Shown here: in pieces, positions 1 to 6,072 of the stretch | How the letters are laid out: each line of letters begins with the position of its first letter | How positions within the stretch are numbered: the first letter of the stretch is position 1 | Assembly (NCBI GenBank): GCA_025964935.1 | Contig: JAOPXW010000373.1 | Location: forward strand, 1 to 10,232 | Reading direction: 5' to 3' | Length of the DNA stretch: 10,232 nucleotides | Origin: Friedmanniella sp. | GTDB lineage: Bacteria; Actinomycetota; Actinomycetes; Propionibacteriales; Propionibacteriaceae | The notes under the pieces: generated by a model | Database searches by the model: none | Told to the model about the DNA's origin: nothing | What the model saw: only the letters and a program-made list of their open reading frames with translations | Translations under genes and position numbers: made by a program

Positions 1-460
1 GGCGGCGACCGCGACGCTGCCGGCCACGGTCGCGGCACCGGGGACCGCTCAGGTCGTGCCGGCGGCCCGGCCCAAGGCGCCCGTACGGCGTACGCGGAAG
101 GCCCGGCTGCGCCTGTCACGGCTGGACCCGTGGTCGGTGATGAAGACCTCGTTCCTGTTCTCCATCGCGGCGGGCATCATGCTCGTGGTGGCGGTGTACG
201 CGATCTGGGTCGTGCTCAACACGTCCTCGCTGTTCGACTCGGTCAACGACATCGTCAAGAGCGTTTTGTCCACGCCGGGGGACACCACCCCGTTCCGGGT
301 CCAGGACTACGTCAACGCCCAGAAGGTGCTGGGGGTGGCCGCGCTGATCGCCGTGGTCGACGTCCTGATCTTCACCGCCCTGGCCACGCTGGGGTCGTTC
401 CTCTACAACCTGGCGGCCACCGTGCTCGGCGGCCTCGAGGTCACCCTCGCCGAAGACTGA
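1..460 (+). CDS. DUF3566 membrane protein downstream of gyrA (C-terminal part, 5' end outside the window)
   Basis: The frame is open from the window edge with no convincing start, so the N-terminus lies upstream. The visible 152 residues begin with an Ala/Thr/Pro-rich stretch, then a basic segment (PVRRTRKARLRLSRLDPWSV). A first hydrophobic helix follows (around SFLFSIAAGIMLVVAVYAIW). A loop of about 50 residues (SLFDSVNDIVKSV through DYVNAQKVLG) leads to a second hydrophobic segment (VAALIAVVDVLIFTALATLG), ending in GLEVTLAED. This two-helix layout and the DPWSV start and EVTLAED end match the actinobacterial DUF3566 family. Its gene typically follows gyrA and precedes tRNA-Ile (Rv0007 in M. 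tuberculosis). The tRNA-Ile gene just downstream supports the call. The biochemical role is not established; a link to division or envelope functions is only suggested by genomic position. A strong hairpin follows the stop within 10 bases, so the transcript probably ends there. Confidence 0.9.
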   Translation, partial: AATATLPATVAAPGTAQVVPAARPKAPVRRTRKARLRLSRLDPWSVMKTSFLFSIAAGIMLVVAVYAIWVVLNTSSLFDSVNDIVKSVLSTPGDTTPFRVQDYVNAQKVLGVAALIAVVDVLIFTALATLGSFLYNLAATVLGGLEVTLAED

Positions 461-469
461 TCTCCTCAT

Positions 470-499
470 TCGGAGCCGGCCCGTGCGGGCCGGCTCCGA
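470..499 (+). terminator. Hairpin terminator after the DUF3566 gene
   Basis: A perfect 13-bp stem pairs 470-482 with 487-499 around a GTGC loop (483-486). It is rich in G and C (arm CGGAGCCGGCCC) and is followed by TTTGAGG. It begins 10 bases after the DUF3566 stop and separates the gyrA-side operon from the tRNA gene. The T tract is short, as is usual for actinobacterial intrinsic terminators. Confidence 0.85.
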
Positions 500-500
500 T

Positions 501-530
501 TTGAGGGCGAGGCTGGCCGTGGGCTAGTCT
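501..530 (+). promoter_or_regulatory. Putative promoter of the tRNA-Ile gene
   Basis: TTGAGG (501-506) and TAGTCT (525-530) are separated by 18 bases and resemble -35 and -10 boxes. The -10 keeps the conserved T, A and final T. Transcription would start near 537, giving a 5' leader of about 40 bases. A 7-bp hairpin (539-545 with 551-557, loop TCACC) sits at the start of that leader. This is an inference from sequence only. Confidence 0.4.
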
Positions 531-576
531 TGCCAATCGTGCCCGTCACCCGGGCACAGCAACACACCGCGTACGC

Positions 577-650
577 GGGCCTATAGCTCAGTCGGTTAGA
601 GCGCTGCCCTGATAAGGCAGAGGTCAGTGGTTCAAGTCCACTTAGGCCCA
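577..650 (+). tRNA. ileT: tRNA-Ile, anticodon GAT
   Basis: A full cloverleaf can be drawn by eye. The acceptor pairs 577-583 (GGGCCTA) with 643-649 (TAGGCCC). The D arm is GCTC/GAGC with loop AGTCGGTTA. The anticodon stem CTGCC/GGCAG (604-608, 616-620) holds loop CTGATAA with anticodon GAT at 611-613. The T arm is AGTGG/CCACT with loop TTCAAGT. The discriminator base is A650 and the next bases are CCT, so the 3' CCA is not fully encoded and must be added after transcription. The gene reads isoleucine codons AUC and AUU. It occupies the conserved place after gyrA and DUF3566. The tRNA-Ala gene that often follows it is not found here. Confidence 0.97.
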
Positions 651-728
651 CCTCCCCAGCCCCACCCCGGACGTGGTTCTTCTCCGCCATGGCTTGCCTC
701 CACCGGTCCGACCGAGGATCGTGGTCCT

Positions 729-1619
729 ATGGCGTACGAGCCTGAAGTGGACGATGACCTGAAGCTGAGGGACGGTCGGACGCTGGCGTACTGCCAGTGG
801 GGGGACCGGGCGGGCCGGCCGATCTTTCTGTTCCATGGGGCACCCGGATCCCGACTTTTCGCGCCGGACTCGATGACAACCGCCGAGGCGGGGGTCCGAC
901 TGATCACCGTGGACCGGCCCGGTTACGGACGCTCCGACCCCAGGCCCGGCCGCCAGATCCTTGACTGGCCCGCCGATGTGCAGGAAGTGGCCGACACCCT
1001 GGGGGTCGAAGAGTTCGGCGTGGCGGGCCACTCCTCGGGCGGACCCTATGCGCTCGCCTGCGCCCTGGCTCTTCCTGAGCGGGTCGATCGCGTGGCTCTG
1101 GTGAGCTGCATAGGACCCTACGACCTCCCCACGGCCGGGCAGGTTGACGACGACGACCTGACCGTACGTGCCCGTCAGGACCTCGGGCGCGCAGCCGCGG
1201 AGGTTGCCGAGTCCGCCTCCTGGCTGATGGACACCCCGGAGCTGTTCGCCGATCTGCCCCGGCCCGAGCCCGACCTCGTCCTCTTGGCGAATCCGGCCAT
1301 CCGCGCCATGTTCGTCCACACGATCCGGGAAGCGGTCAAGCAGGGGATGGACGCCTACGGCTGGGAATGTGCTGTCGAGCGTCGGCCCTGGGGATTCGCT
1401 CTCGACGAGATCGGCGCACCCGTATGGATCTTCCAGGGTGAGCAGGACCGGGCGGTTCCGACCTCTCAGGCTCGCGCCTTGGCGGCATCCCTGCCGGGCA
1501 GCCGTCTGAGGCTCTTCCCCGACGCGGCTCACGGACTCATCCTCAGCGAGTGGAGCGTGATCCTGGGCGATCTGCAGTCGGAGCCTGGTGGACCTGCGAG
1601 CGCGGGCGGCGCTCGCTAG
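729..1619 (+). CDS. Alpha/beta hydrolase
   Basis: This is a 296-residue alpha/beta-hydrolase-fold protein. HGAPGSR at residues 36-42 supplies the oxyanion-hole motif. The nucleophile elbow is GHSSGG with Ser102. The acid is probably Asp240 in QGEQDRAVP, and the base His268 in DAAHG. All three triad members are therefore present at normal spacing. The domain between them (about 135-225) would be the cap that sets substrate choice. The substrate cannot be read from the sequence; small esters, epoxides and amides are all known in this superfamily. There is no signal peptide, so it is probably cytoplasmic. The ATG at 729 is preferred because GAGGA (714-718) lies 10 bases before it, and the longer open frame from 627 would run inside the tRNA gene. 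No promoter is obvious between the tRNA and this gene. The downstream pullulanase gene is convergent. Confidence 0.93.
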   Translation: MAYEPEVDDDLKLRDGRTLAYCQWGDRAGRPIFLFHGAPGSRLFAPDSMTTAEAGVRLITVDRPGYGRSDPRPGRQILDWPADVQEVADTLGVEEFGVAGHSSGGPYALACALALPERVDRVALVSCIGPYDLPTAGQVDDDDLTVRARQDLGRAAAEVAESASWLMDTPELFADLPRPEPDLVLLANPAIRAMFVHTIREAVKQGMDAYGWECAVERRPWGFALDEIGAPVWIFQGEQDRAVPTSQARALAASLPGSRLRLFPDAAHGLILSEWSVILGDLQSEPGGPASAGGAR

Positions 1620-1810
1620 AGGTCACCAGGACCTGAGGTTGCCGCGGAGCGAACGGGGAGCGGATCCCCGCGTACGACCAGAAGGTCTGCATCACCGAGA
1701 ACGAGCCCCCGTCGGTCTAACCGGCTGATCCCCACGGGCGGGGGGATGCCCCGGCCCGAAGGCCGGGGCACTGCTTGCGTCCCCCAGAGGTCGCCATGTA
1801 CAGGGCGATA
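1620..1810. other. Convergent intergenic gap with hairpins and possible relics
   Basis: This 191-base gap lies between the hydrolase (plus strand) and the pullulanase (minus strand). It holds a coding-like stretch without a start codon ending in TAA at 1718-1720, a single CRISPR-repeat-like element at about 1722-1750, and a strong GC hairpin at 1747-1770. A weaker hairpin (TCGCC 1791-1795 with GGCGA 1804-1808) lies just past the pullulanase stop. No complete gene is visible. Confidence 0.6.
1747..1770. terminator. Bidirectional hairpin terminator between convergent genes
   Basis: A perfect 10-bp stem pairs TGCCCCGGCC (1747-1756) with GGCCGGGGCA (1761-1770) around a CGAA tetraloop. It sits between convergent genes and could end transcripts from both sides. 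A second inverted pair, ATCCCC (1728-1733) and GGGGAT (1742-1747), abuts it. There is no T tract, which is common in this GC range. Confidence 0.7.
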
Positions 1811-4800
1811 TCAGCGCTGCACGAACACCGCCACCGTCCGCGCCGGGACGGTGAACCGCCCGGTGCGGCGGTTGTAGGTCGACGCCTTCACCACGCTGTC
1901 ACCGCCGTCGGCCTGCACCGGGTGCAGGGCGAAGCGGTCGCCGGACGTGCCGGGCACGGCCTGGGTGGTCGCCTTCGGGCTGGCGTTGAAGACCACCACC
2001 ACCCCCTTCAGCCGCCGGTCGAGGTTGCGTCCCTTGGTGTCGTCGATCCGCATCGTGATGACGCCCGGGGTCTGGCTCGGTCCCGCGCCGGGGAAGGTCA
2101 GCTTCTGCTGGACCAGCTTGCGGGTGCCGAGGTCGAAGAGCGGCGTGCTGCGCCGGATGCGCAGCAGCTCGTCGGCCCGGTCGCCCGCGGCGGAGATGTC
2201 GGCCGGGGCCGGCTTGAGCTCCGGGTTGGCCAGCAGCGGCTTCATGTACGGCCACTTGCTCTCGTTGTCGACCTTGGGCGGCAGGCCCCGGCCGAACCCG
2301 TTGTCGGTCTCGGAGAAGTCGAGCTGGTTGAACCAGTCTCCGGAGTCGTAGCTGTTCCGGTCGAAGGACTTGCTCCGCAGCAGGTCACCCCCGGCCTGCC
2401 AGAACGACGTGCCCTGGCTCAGTGCGGTGGTCGACAGGGCCAGCGTCTGCATCCGCACCCGGTCGTCCATGGAGGTCGAGGTGGGCAGCTTGTAGGTCAG
2501 GGCGTCGTACAGGGTCTCGTTGTCGTGCGCCTCGACGTAGTTCACGGCCTCCCGGGGCTGCGCGGTGTAGCCGGCCGGTGCCCCGTTGTAGTCGACCTGC
2601 GCACCCGTCACGGTCTTGCCCGTCCGGTCCACGAATCTGTAGTCCTTCAGGTTGCCGGTCAACCCGACCTTGACCAGGTCCTGGTCCAGCAGCAGGGCGT
2701 CCTTCTGCTTGGCCGTCGTCCCGTTGATCGCGGCACCGTTGGGGTCGGTGTAGAGCCCGCTGCCGAAGCCCTGGACGCGGGGGTCTTCGTCGAACGGCCC
2801 GCCACCCCGTACGGCGTCGCGTAGCCGGTCGTTGAACGTGGCGATGCCGGTCCCGGCCATCTCGGTCTGGGTGGCCTGGACGAAGCGGGCGTTGTTGGCC
2901 ACCTCGCCGAAGTTCCAGCCCTCGCCGTACAGGATGATCTGCTTGCCGTTGACGCCGTCCCGCGCCACTGTGAGCCTGTCGAGGGCGTGCCGCAGGTCGA
3001 GCATCACCGACTTCGGCTGGTGGCCCATCAGGTCGAAGCGGAAGCCGTCCACCTTGTACTGCTTGGCCCACGTGACCACGGAGTCGATCATGAGCTTCCC
3101 CATCATCGGGTGCTCGGTCGCGGTGTTGGCGCAGCAGGTCGAGGTCTCCACCTGGCCGGTGGCGCTCAGCCGCTGGTAATAGCCCGGCACCACGCGGTCG
3201 AGGATGGACTTGGGGTCCTGCCCGGCCGCGGGCGTGTGGTTGTAGACCACGTCCATCACCACGCGCTGCCCGGCACCGTTCAGACCGGCGACCATCTTGC
3301 GGAACTCGAGGTTGCGAGCCGTACCGTCCGGATTCGTGGAGTAGGACCCCTCGGGTGCGGTGTAGTGCAGCGGGTCGTAGCCCCAGTTGTACGCGTCGTG
3401 CGCCGCGACCGCGGTGACGCAGGCCTGCTGCTCCTCGCTGGCCGGACCGTACGAGGACAGGTCGCAGCTCGGGCTCTGCTGCTTGGCGCGGTCCTCCTCG
3501 ATCGAGGCGATGTCGTTGACGGGCAGCAGGTGCACGTAGCTCGACCCGGCCCGGGCCAGCTCGCGCAGGTGCTGCATACCGTTGCTCCCCTGGTCGGTGA
3601 AGGCCAAGTAGGTGCCGCGGTGGGCCGTGGGCACGGTGGCATCAGCGACCGAGAAGTCGCGCACGTGCGTCTCGTAGATCGTCGGCGCCACGGTCGTGCG
3701 GTAGGCGGGCTTCCGCAGCTTGGCCCAGCCGGACGGCGTGACCTCCTTGCTGCGCAGGTCGACCAGGACCGAGCGCGCAGAGTCGGTCGTCAGACCGAGG
3801 GAGTACGGGTCGGTGACGAGGTTGGTCTCGATCTTCTGTGTGGTGGGGGCGTAGACCCGCACCTCGAAGCGGTAGCGAGCGTCCCGCCAGCTCCGCTTGC
3901 CCGCGACCGACCAGACCCCGTCGGCGTCCCGTCGCATGGCCACGGTTCGTTCCGTGGTCGACCGCGACGTCGTCAGCTTGAGCGCGACCGACTTGGCCGT
4001 CGGCGCCCAGACCGACACCCGCGGCTCGGAGCCCTTCCACACCGGACCGAGGGTCCGTCGGTGAGCGCCGGGATAGAGGTCGTCCAGCACCCCCGGCAGC
4101 TGCACCCCGGTGACCTGCTGCAGCGCCCCCGTCTTGTCGTACGCGGCCACCGCCACCTGACCGGTGAGGAGGGTGCGCAGCTGTCGCTGGACCGAGGCGG
4201 AGACCCGGAGGGACTCGTACGCCGCCAGCTGCGGGTAGGCCCGGCGGAGGCCGCGGCTCAGCCCGCCGGTCAGGGTCAACGGGGTGGAGGCCCCCCCGGT
4301 GACCTGCTTGCCGTCGCTGGTCAGACCGGCCTCGGGGGCGGTGAAGAGGCGGAAGGTCCAGCCGTCGTGAGCCGGGGGGAGGTCGAGGGCGATGGTGTCC
4401 TCGCGCAGCCACTGGGCCGCGGCGTCGGACCCCACGGCGCGCGGGGCGTCGTCGGAGACCACGTGGGTGCGGTCGTCGAAGGTGAAGGTCACCGTGCGGG
4501 CCGCGGGCAGGTTCAAGCTGAGGTTCGAACCGCCGGCCTGACCGCCGGCCCCGTAGTTGAGGGTCCAGCTGTCGTCCAGCGCCACCTTGTACGACCAGGC
4601 GCCGGCGGGGACCTCGAACGAGCTGCGGAAGAGGTCGGGCTGGCCGGCGACCGGCTGCAGCTCGGTCTTGGCGCACTCGGGCTGCCAGTCGGCCGAGCAG
4701 CCGAGCTCGGACTGCAGGTCGCCGACCACGGCGACGGTGTGACCGGCGGCGGACGCCGGGCCCGCCGGAGCCAGGGCGCCCACCAGGGCGAAGGCGGAGG

Positions 4801-4903
4801 CGGCGACGACCGCCCTGCGCTTCCAGGACACGGGTTGAGGTCGGGGGGTCAGGGGGCGGATGGGAGGGTCGAGCGGCACCGTTGCCTCGATTCTGGGGGT
4901 CAT
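1811..4903 (-). CDS. Secreted type I pullulanase (alpha-1,6-glucosidase, GH13)
   Basis: This debranching enzyme would hydrolyse alpha-1,6 links in pullulan, amylopectin, glycogen or limit dextrins outside the cell. Counting from the ATG at 4903 it has 1030 residues. Residues 1-53 form an export signal: a long n-region with WKRR, a hydrophobic core AVVAASAFALVGALAP, and an Ala-Ser-Ala cleavage motif near 50-52. An X25/starch-binding-like domain follows (about 55-150; VGDLQSELGCSADWQPEC, KVALDDSWTLNYG). Next come a pullulanase N-terminal domain, a CBM48-like domain (about 285-385) and the GH13 barrel. The barrel shows YNWGYDP (505-511), DVVYNH (551-556), nucleophile Asp624 in DGFRFD, acid/base Glu661 in LYGEGW and transition-state Asp794 in VEAHDNE. 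A beta-rich C-terminal domain ends the protein. All catalytic residues are present. An ATG at 4942 overlaps the predicted -10 box and is unlikely to be transcribed. There is no Shine-Dalgarno match before 4903, and a GTG at 4831 is a possible alternative start. Confidence 0.93.
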   Translation of the reverse strand: MTPRIEATVPLDPPIRPLTPRPQPVSWKRRAVVAASAFALVGALAPAGPASAAGHTVAVVGDLQSELGCSADWQPECAKTELQPVAGQPDLFRSSFEVPAGAWSYKVALDDSWTLNYGAGGQAGGSNLSLNLPAARTVTFTFDDRTHVVSDDAPRAVGSDAAAQWLREDTIALDLPPAHDGWTFRLFTAPEAGLTSDGKQVTGGASTPLTLTGGLSRGLRRAYPQLAAYESLRVSASVQRQLRTLLTGQVAVAAYDKTGALQQVTGVQLPGVLDDLYPGAHRRTLGPVWKGSEPRVSVWAPTAKSVALKLTTSRSTTERTVAMRRDADGVWSVAGKRSWRDARYRFEVRVYAPTTQKIETNLVTDPYSLGLTTDSARSVLVDLRSKEVTPSGWAKLRKPAYRTTVAPTIYETHVRDFSVADATVPTAHRGTYLAFTDQGSNGMQHLRELARAGSSYVHLLPVNDIASIEEDRAKQQSPSCDLSSYGPASEEQQACVTAVAAHDAYNWGYDPLHYTAPEGSYSTNPDGTARNLEFRKMVAGLNGAGQRVVMDVVYNHTPAAGQDPKSILDRVVPGYYQRLSATGQVETSTCCANTATEHPMMGKLMIDSVVTWAKQYKVDGFRFDLMGHQPKSVMLDLRHALDRLTVARDGVNGKQIILYGEGWNFGEVANNARFVQATQTEMAGTGIATFNDRLRDAVRGGGPFDEDPRVQGFGSGLYTDPNGAAINGTTAKQKDALLLDQDLVKVGLTGNLKDYRFVDRTGKTVTGAQVDYNGAPAGYTAQPREAVNYVEAHDNETLYDALTYKLPTSTSMDDRVRMQTLALSTTALSQGTSFWQAGGDLLRSKSFDRNSYDSGDWFNQLDFSETDNGFGRGLPPKVDNESKWPYMKPLLANPELKPAPADISAAGDRADELLRIRRSTPLFDLGTRKLVQQKLTFPGAGPSQTPGVITMRIDDTKGRNLDRRLKGVVVVFNASPKATTQAVPGTSGDRFALHPVQADGGDSVVKASTYNRRTGRFTVPARTVAVFVQR

Positions 4904-4912
4904 CTGTGACCG

Positions 4913-4930
4913 TGCTGGAAGGTTCCAGCA
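4913..4930. promoter_or_regulatory. Putative operator of the LacI-family regulator
   Basis: TGCTGGAA (4913-4920) and TTCCAGCA (4923-4930) form perfect 8-bp arms around a GG spacer, 18 bp in total. Size and symmetry fit LacI-family operators. It lies between the predicted pullulanase transcription start (about 4934) and the ATG at 4903, so a bound repressor would block early elongation. Binding by the adjacent regulator is inferred. Confidence 0.6.
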
Positions 4931-4940
4931 ACTGCGGGCC

Positions 4941-4970
4941 ATCTTGGAAGACCGGCTGTGTCGCTGTCAA
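4941..4970 (-). promoter_or_regulatory. Putative promoter of the pullulanase gene
   Basis: On the minus strand a perfect TTGACA (-35; 4970-4965) is followed after 18 bases by CAAGAT (-10; 4946-4941), which keeps the conserved second A and final T. Transcription would begin near 4934, giving a leader of about 30 bases to the ATG at 4903. The leader contains the inverted repeat at 4913-4930. Confidence 0.55.
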
Positions 4971-5010
4971 GAGTGGCCGGTCCGGCCCCCGCGCCTGAGA
5001 GGATTCCGAC

Positions 5011-6042
5011 GTGCCGGAACCACGCGTGACCCTTGTGCAGGTCGCCGCGCGCGCCGGGGTGTCCCGGACCACGGCGGGTTACGTGCTCGCCGGTCAGGAC
5101 TCGCGGATGCGGATCTCCGAGGACACCCGGCACCGGGTGCTGCGGGCGGCGGCGGAGATGAACTACCGGCCGAACGTGATGGCGCGCAGCCTGCGGGCCA
5201 CCGTCGAGCGGCCGTTGGCGATCCTGTCCGACACCCTGGCGACCGAGCCGTGGGGCGGCGAGCTGCTCGAGGGCTGCCTGCTCGAGGCCGTCAGCCGGGG
5301 GCGGCTGGCGACCGTCGGGGAGACCCGGCGCGACCCGGTCCTGGCCGAGGCCCTGGTCGAGATGTTCCTCGACGAGCAGATCGAGACCTTCGTGGTCGCG
5401 TCGGTGTACCCGCGCGAGATCGAGCTGCCGGCCGCCCTGCGCGGACACCGGGTGGTGATGGTGAACTGCGCGGCGACCGACCCCACGATCCCGGCCGTGC
5501 TGCCCGACGAGGTGGACGCGGGTCGGCAGGCCGGTCGGCTGCTCCTCGCCCAGGGGCTCACGGCCCGGGTGTGGCTGGTCGGTGACCGGGCCGAGCACGC
5601 CTACGCCCCGGGCCGGGACCGCGAGGAGGGCATTGACCGCGAGCTGGGCGGGGCCGGGTTCGCGGTGGCCGCCGTCCTCGACTGCGCGTGGGAGCCGGAG
5701 GCGGCGTACGAGGTGGTCAGGGCCGCGCTGCACCGGGGGCCGGCGCCGTCGGTGCTGGTCTGCCTGAACGACCGCATCGCCCTGGGCGTCTATCAGGCCC
5801 TGGGCGAGGCGGGTCTGTCCGTCCCGGGTGACGTCGCGGTGCTGGCCTTCGAGGGGTCCTTCCTCGCCGAGTGGCTGCGCCCGCCCGTGACCAGCGTGGA
5901 CCGGCCGTGGCGGGCGATGGGTCGGCGAGCGGTGGAGCTCGCCCTCCGGGTGGAGCCGCCGACCGGTCACCACCTGCTGCCCATGACCCTGCACGGGCGG
6001 GCCTCGACGCACGCCCGACCTGTCGGCGGGAGCCGCCGCTGA
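5011..6042 (+). CDS. LacI-family transcriptional regulator
   Basis: This 343-residue protein has the usual LacI/GalR length. The N-terminal helix-turn-helix spans residues 6-27 (VTLVQVAARAGVSRTTAGYVLAG), followed by the conserved YRPNVMARSLR hinge entry (about 52-62). A periplasmic-binding-protein-like effector domain fills the rest, ending with the family-typical region around SVDRPWRAMGRRAVEL. The recognition helix reads RTTAGYVLAG instead of the classical TVSRVLNG, so its operator may differ from the standard one. The start is GTG at 5011, set by GAGAGGA at 4997-5003 with a 7-base spacer. It is divergent from the pullulanase gene over 107 bases that contain an 18-bp inverted repeat. It probably represses the pullulanase and responds to a maltodextrin-type sugar, but the ligand is inferred from the neighbour only. 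I see no clear promoter for this gene. It converges on the MFS gene with a 30-base gap. Confidence 0.93.
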   Translation: MPEPRVTLVQVAARAGVSRTTAGYVLAGQDSRMRISEDTRHRVLRAAAEMNYRPNVMARSLRATVERPLAILSDTLATEPWGGELLEGCLLEAVSRGRLATVGETRRDPVLAEALVEMFLDEQIETFVVASVYPREIELPAALRGHRVVMVNCAATDPTIPAVLPDEVDAGRQAGRLLLAQGLTARVWLVGDRAEHAYAPGRDREEGIDRELGGAGFAVAAVLDCAWEPEAAYEVVRAALHRGPAPSVLVCLNDRIALGVYQALGEAGLSVPGDVAVLAFEGSFLAEWLRPPVTSVDRPWRAMGRRAVELALRVEPPTGHHLLPMTLHGRASTHARPVGGSRR

Positions 6043-6072
6043 GATCCGGTGTCGTTGCGGGTCGGCCCAGGG

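Noticed and set aside
577..650. tRNA-Ile as the attachment site of an integrated element
   Set aside because: No integrase gene and no repeated tRNA 3' end were seen in the window.
627..728. N-terminal extension of the hydrolase to 627
   Set aside because: It would start inside the T arm of tRNA-Ile and reads a low-complexity Pro/Gly-rich stretch. ATG 729 has a ribosome site and matches the fold start.
642..1532. Minus-strand open frame opposite the hydrolase
   Set aside because: The plus strand carries the complete catalytic triad, and the opposite frame has no motif and would run into the tRNA.
1655..1770. CRISPR array
   Set aside because: Only one repeat-like element and one weak partial match are present, with no regular spacing or spacers, so no array is annotated.
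2987..4909. Long plus-strand open frame (640 codons) opposite the pullulanase gene
   Set aside because: It is the antisense of a gene with complete GH13 motifs. Its translation is rich in Arg, Gly, Val and His without any domain, a typical shadow in high-GC DNA.
4900..6012. Minus-strand open frame (370 codons) opposite the LacI gene
   Set aside because: It overlaps a clear LacI regulator and the promoter gap. The Arg/Gly/His/Pro-rich translation looks like GC shadow.
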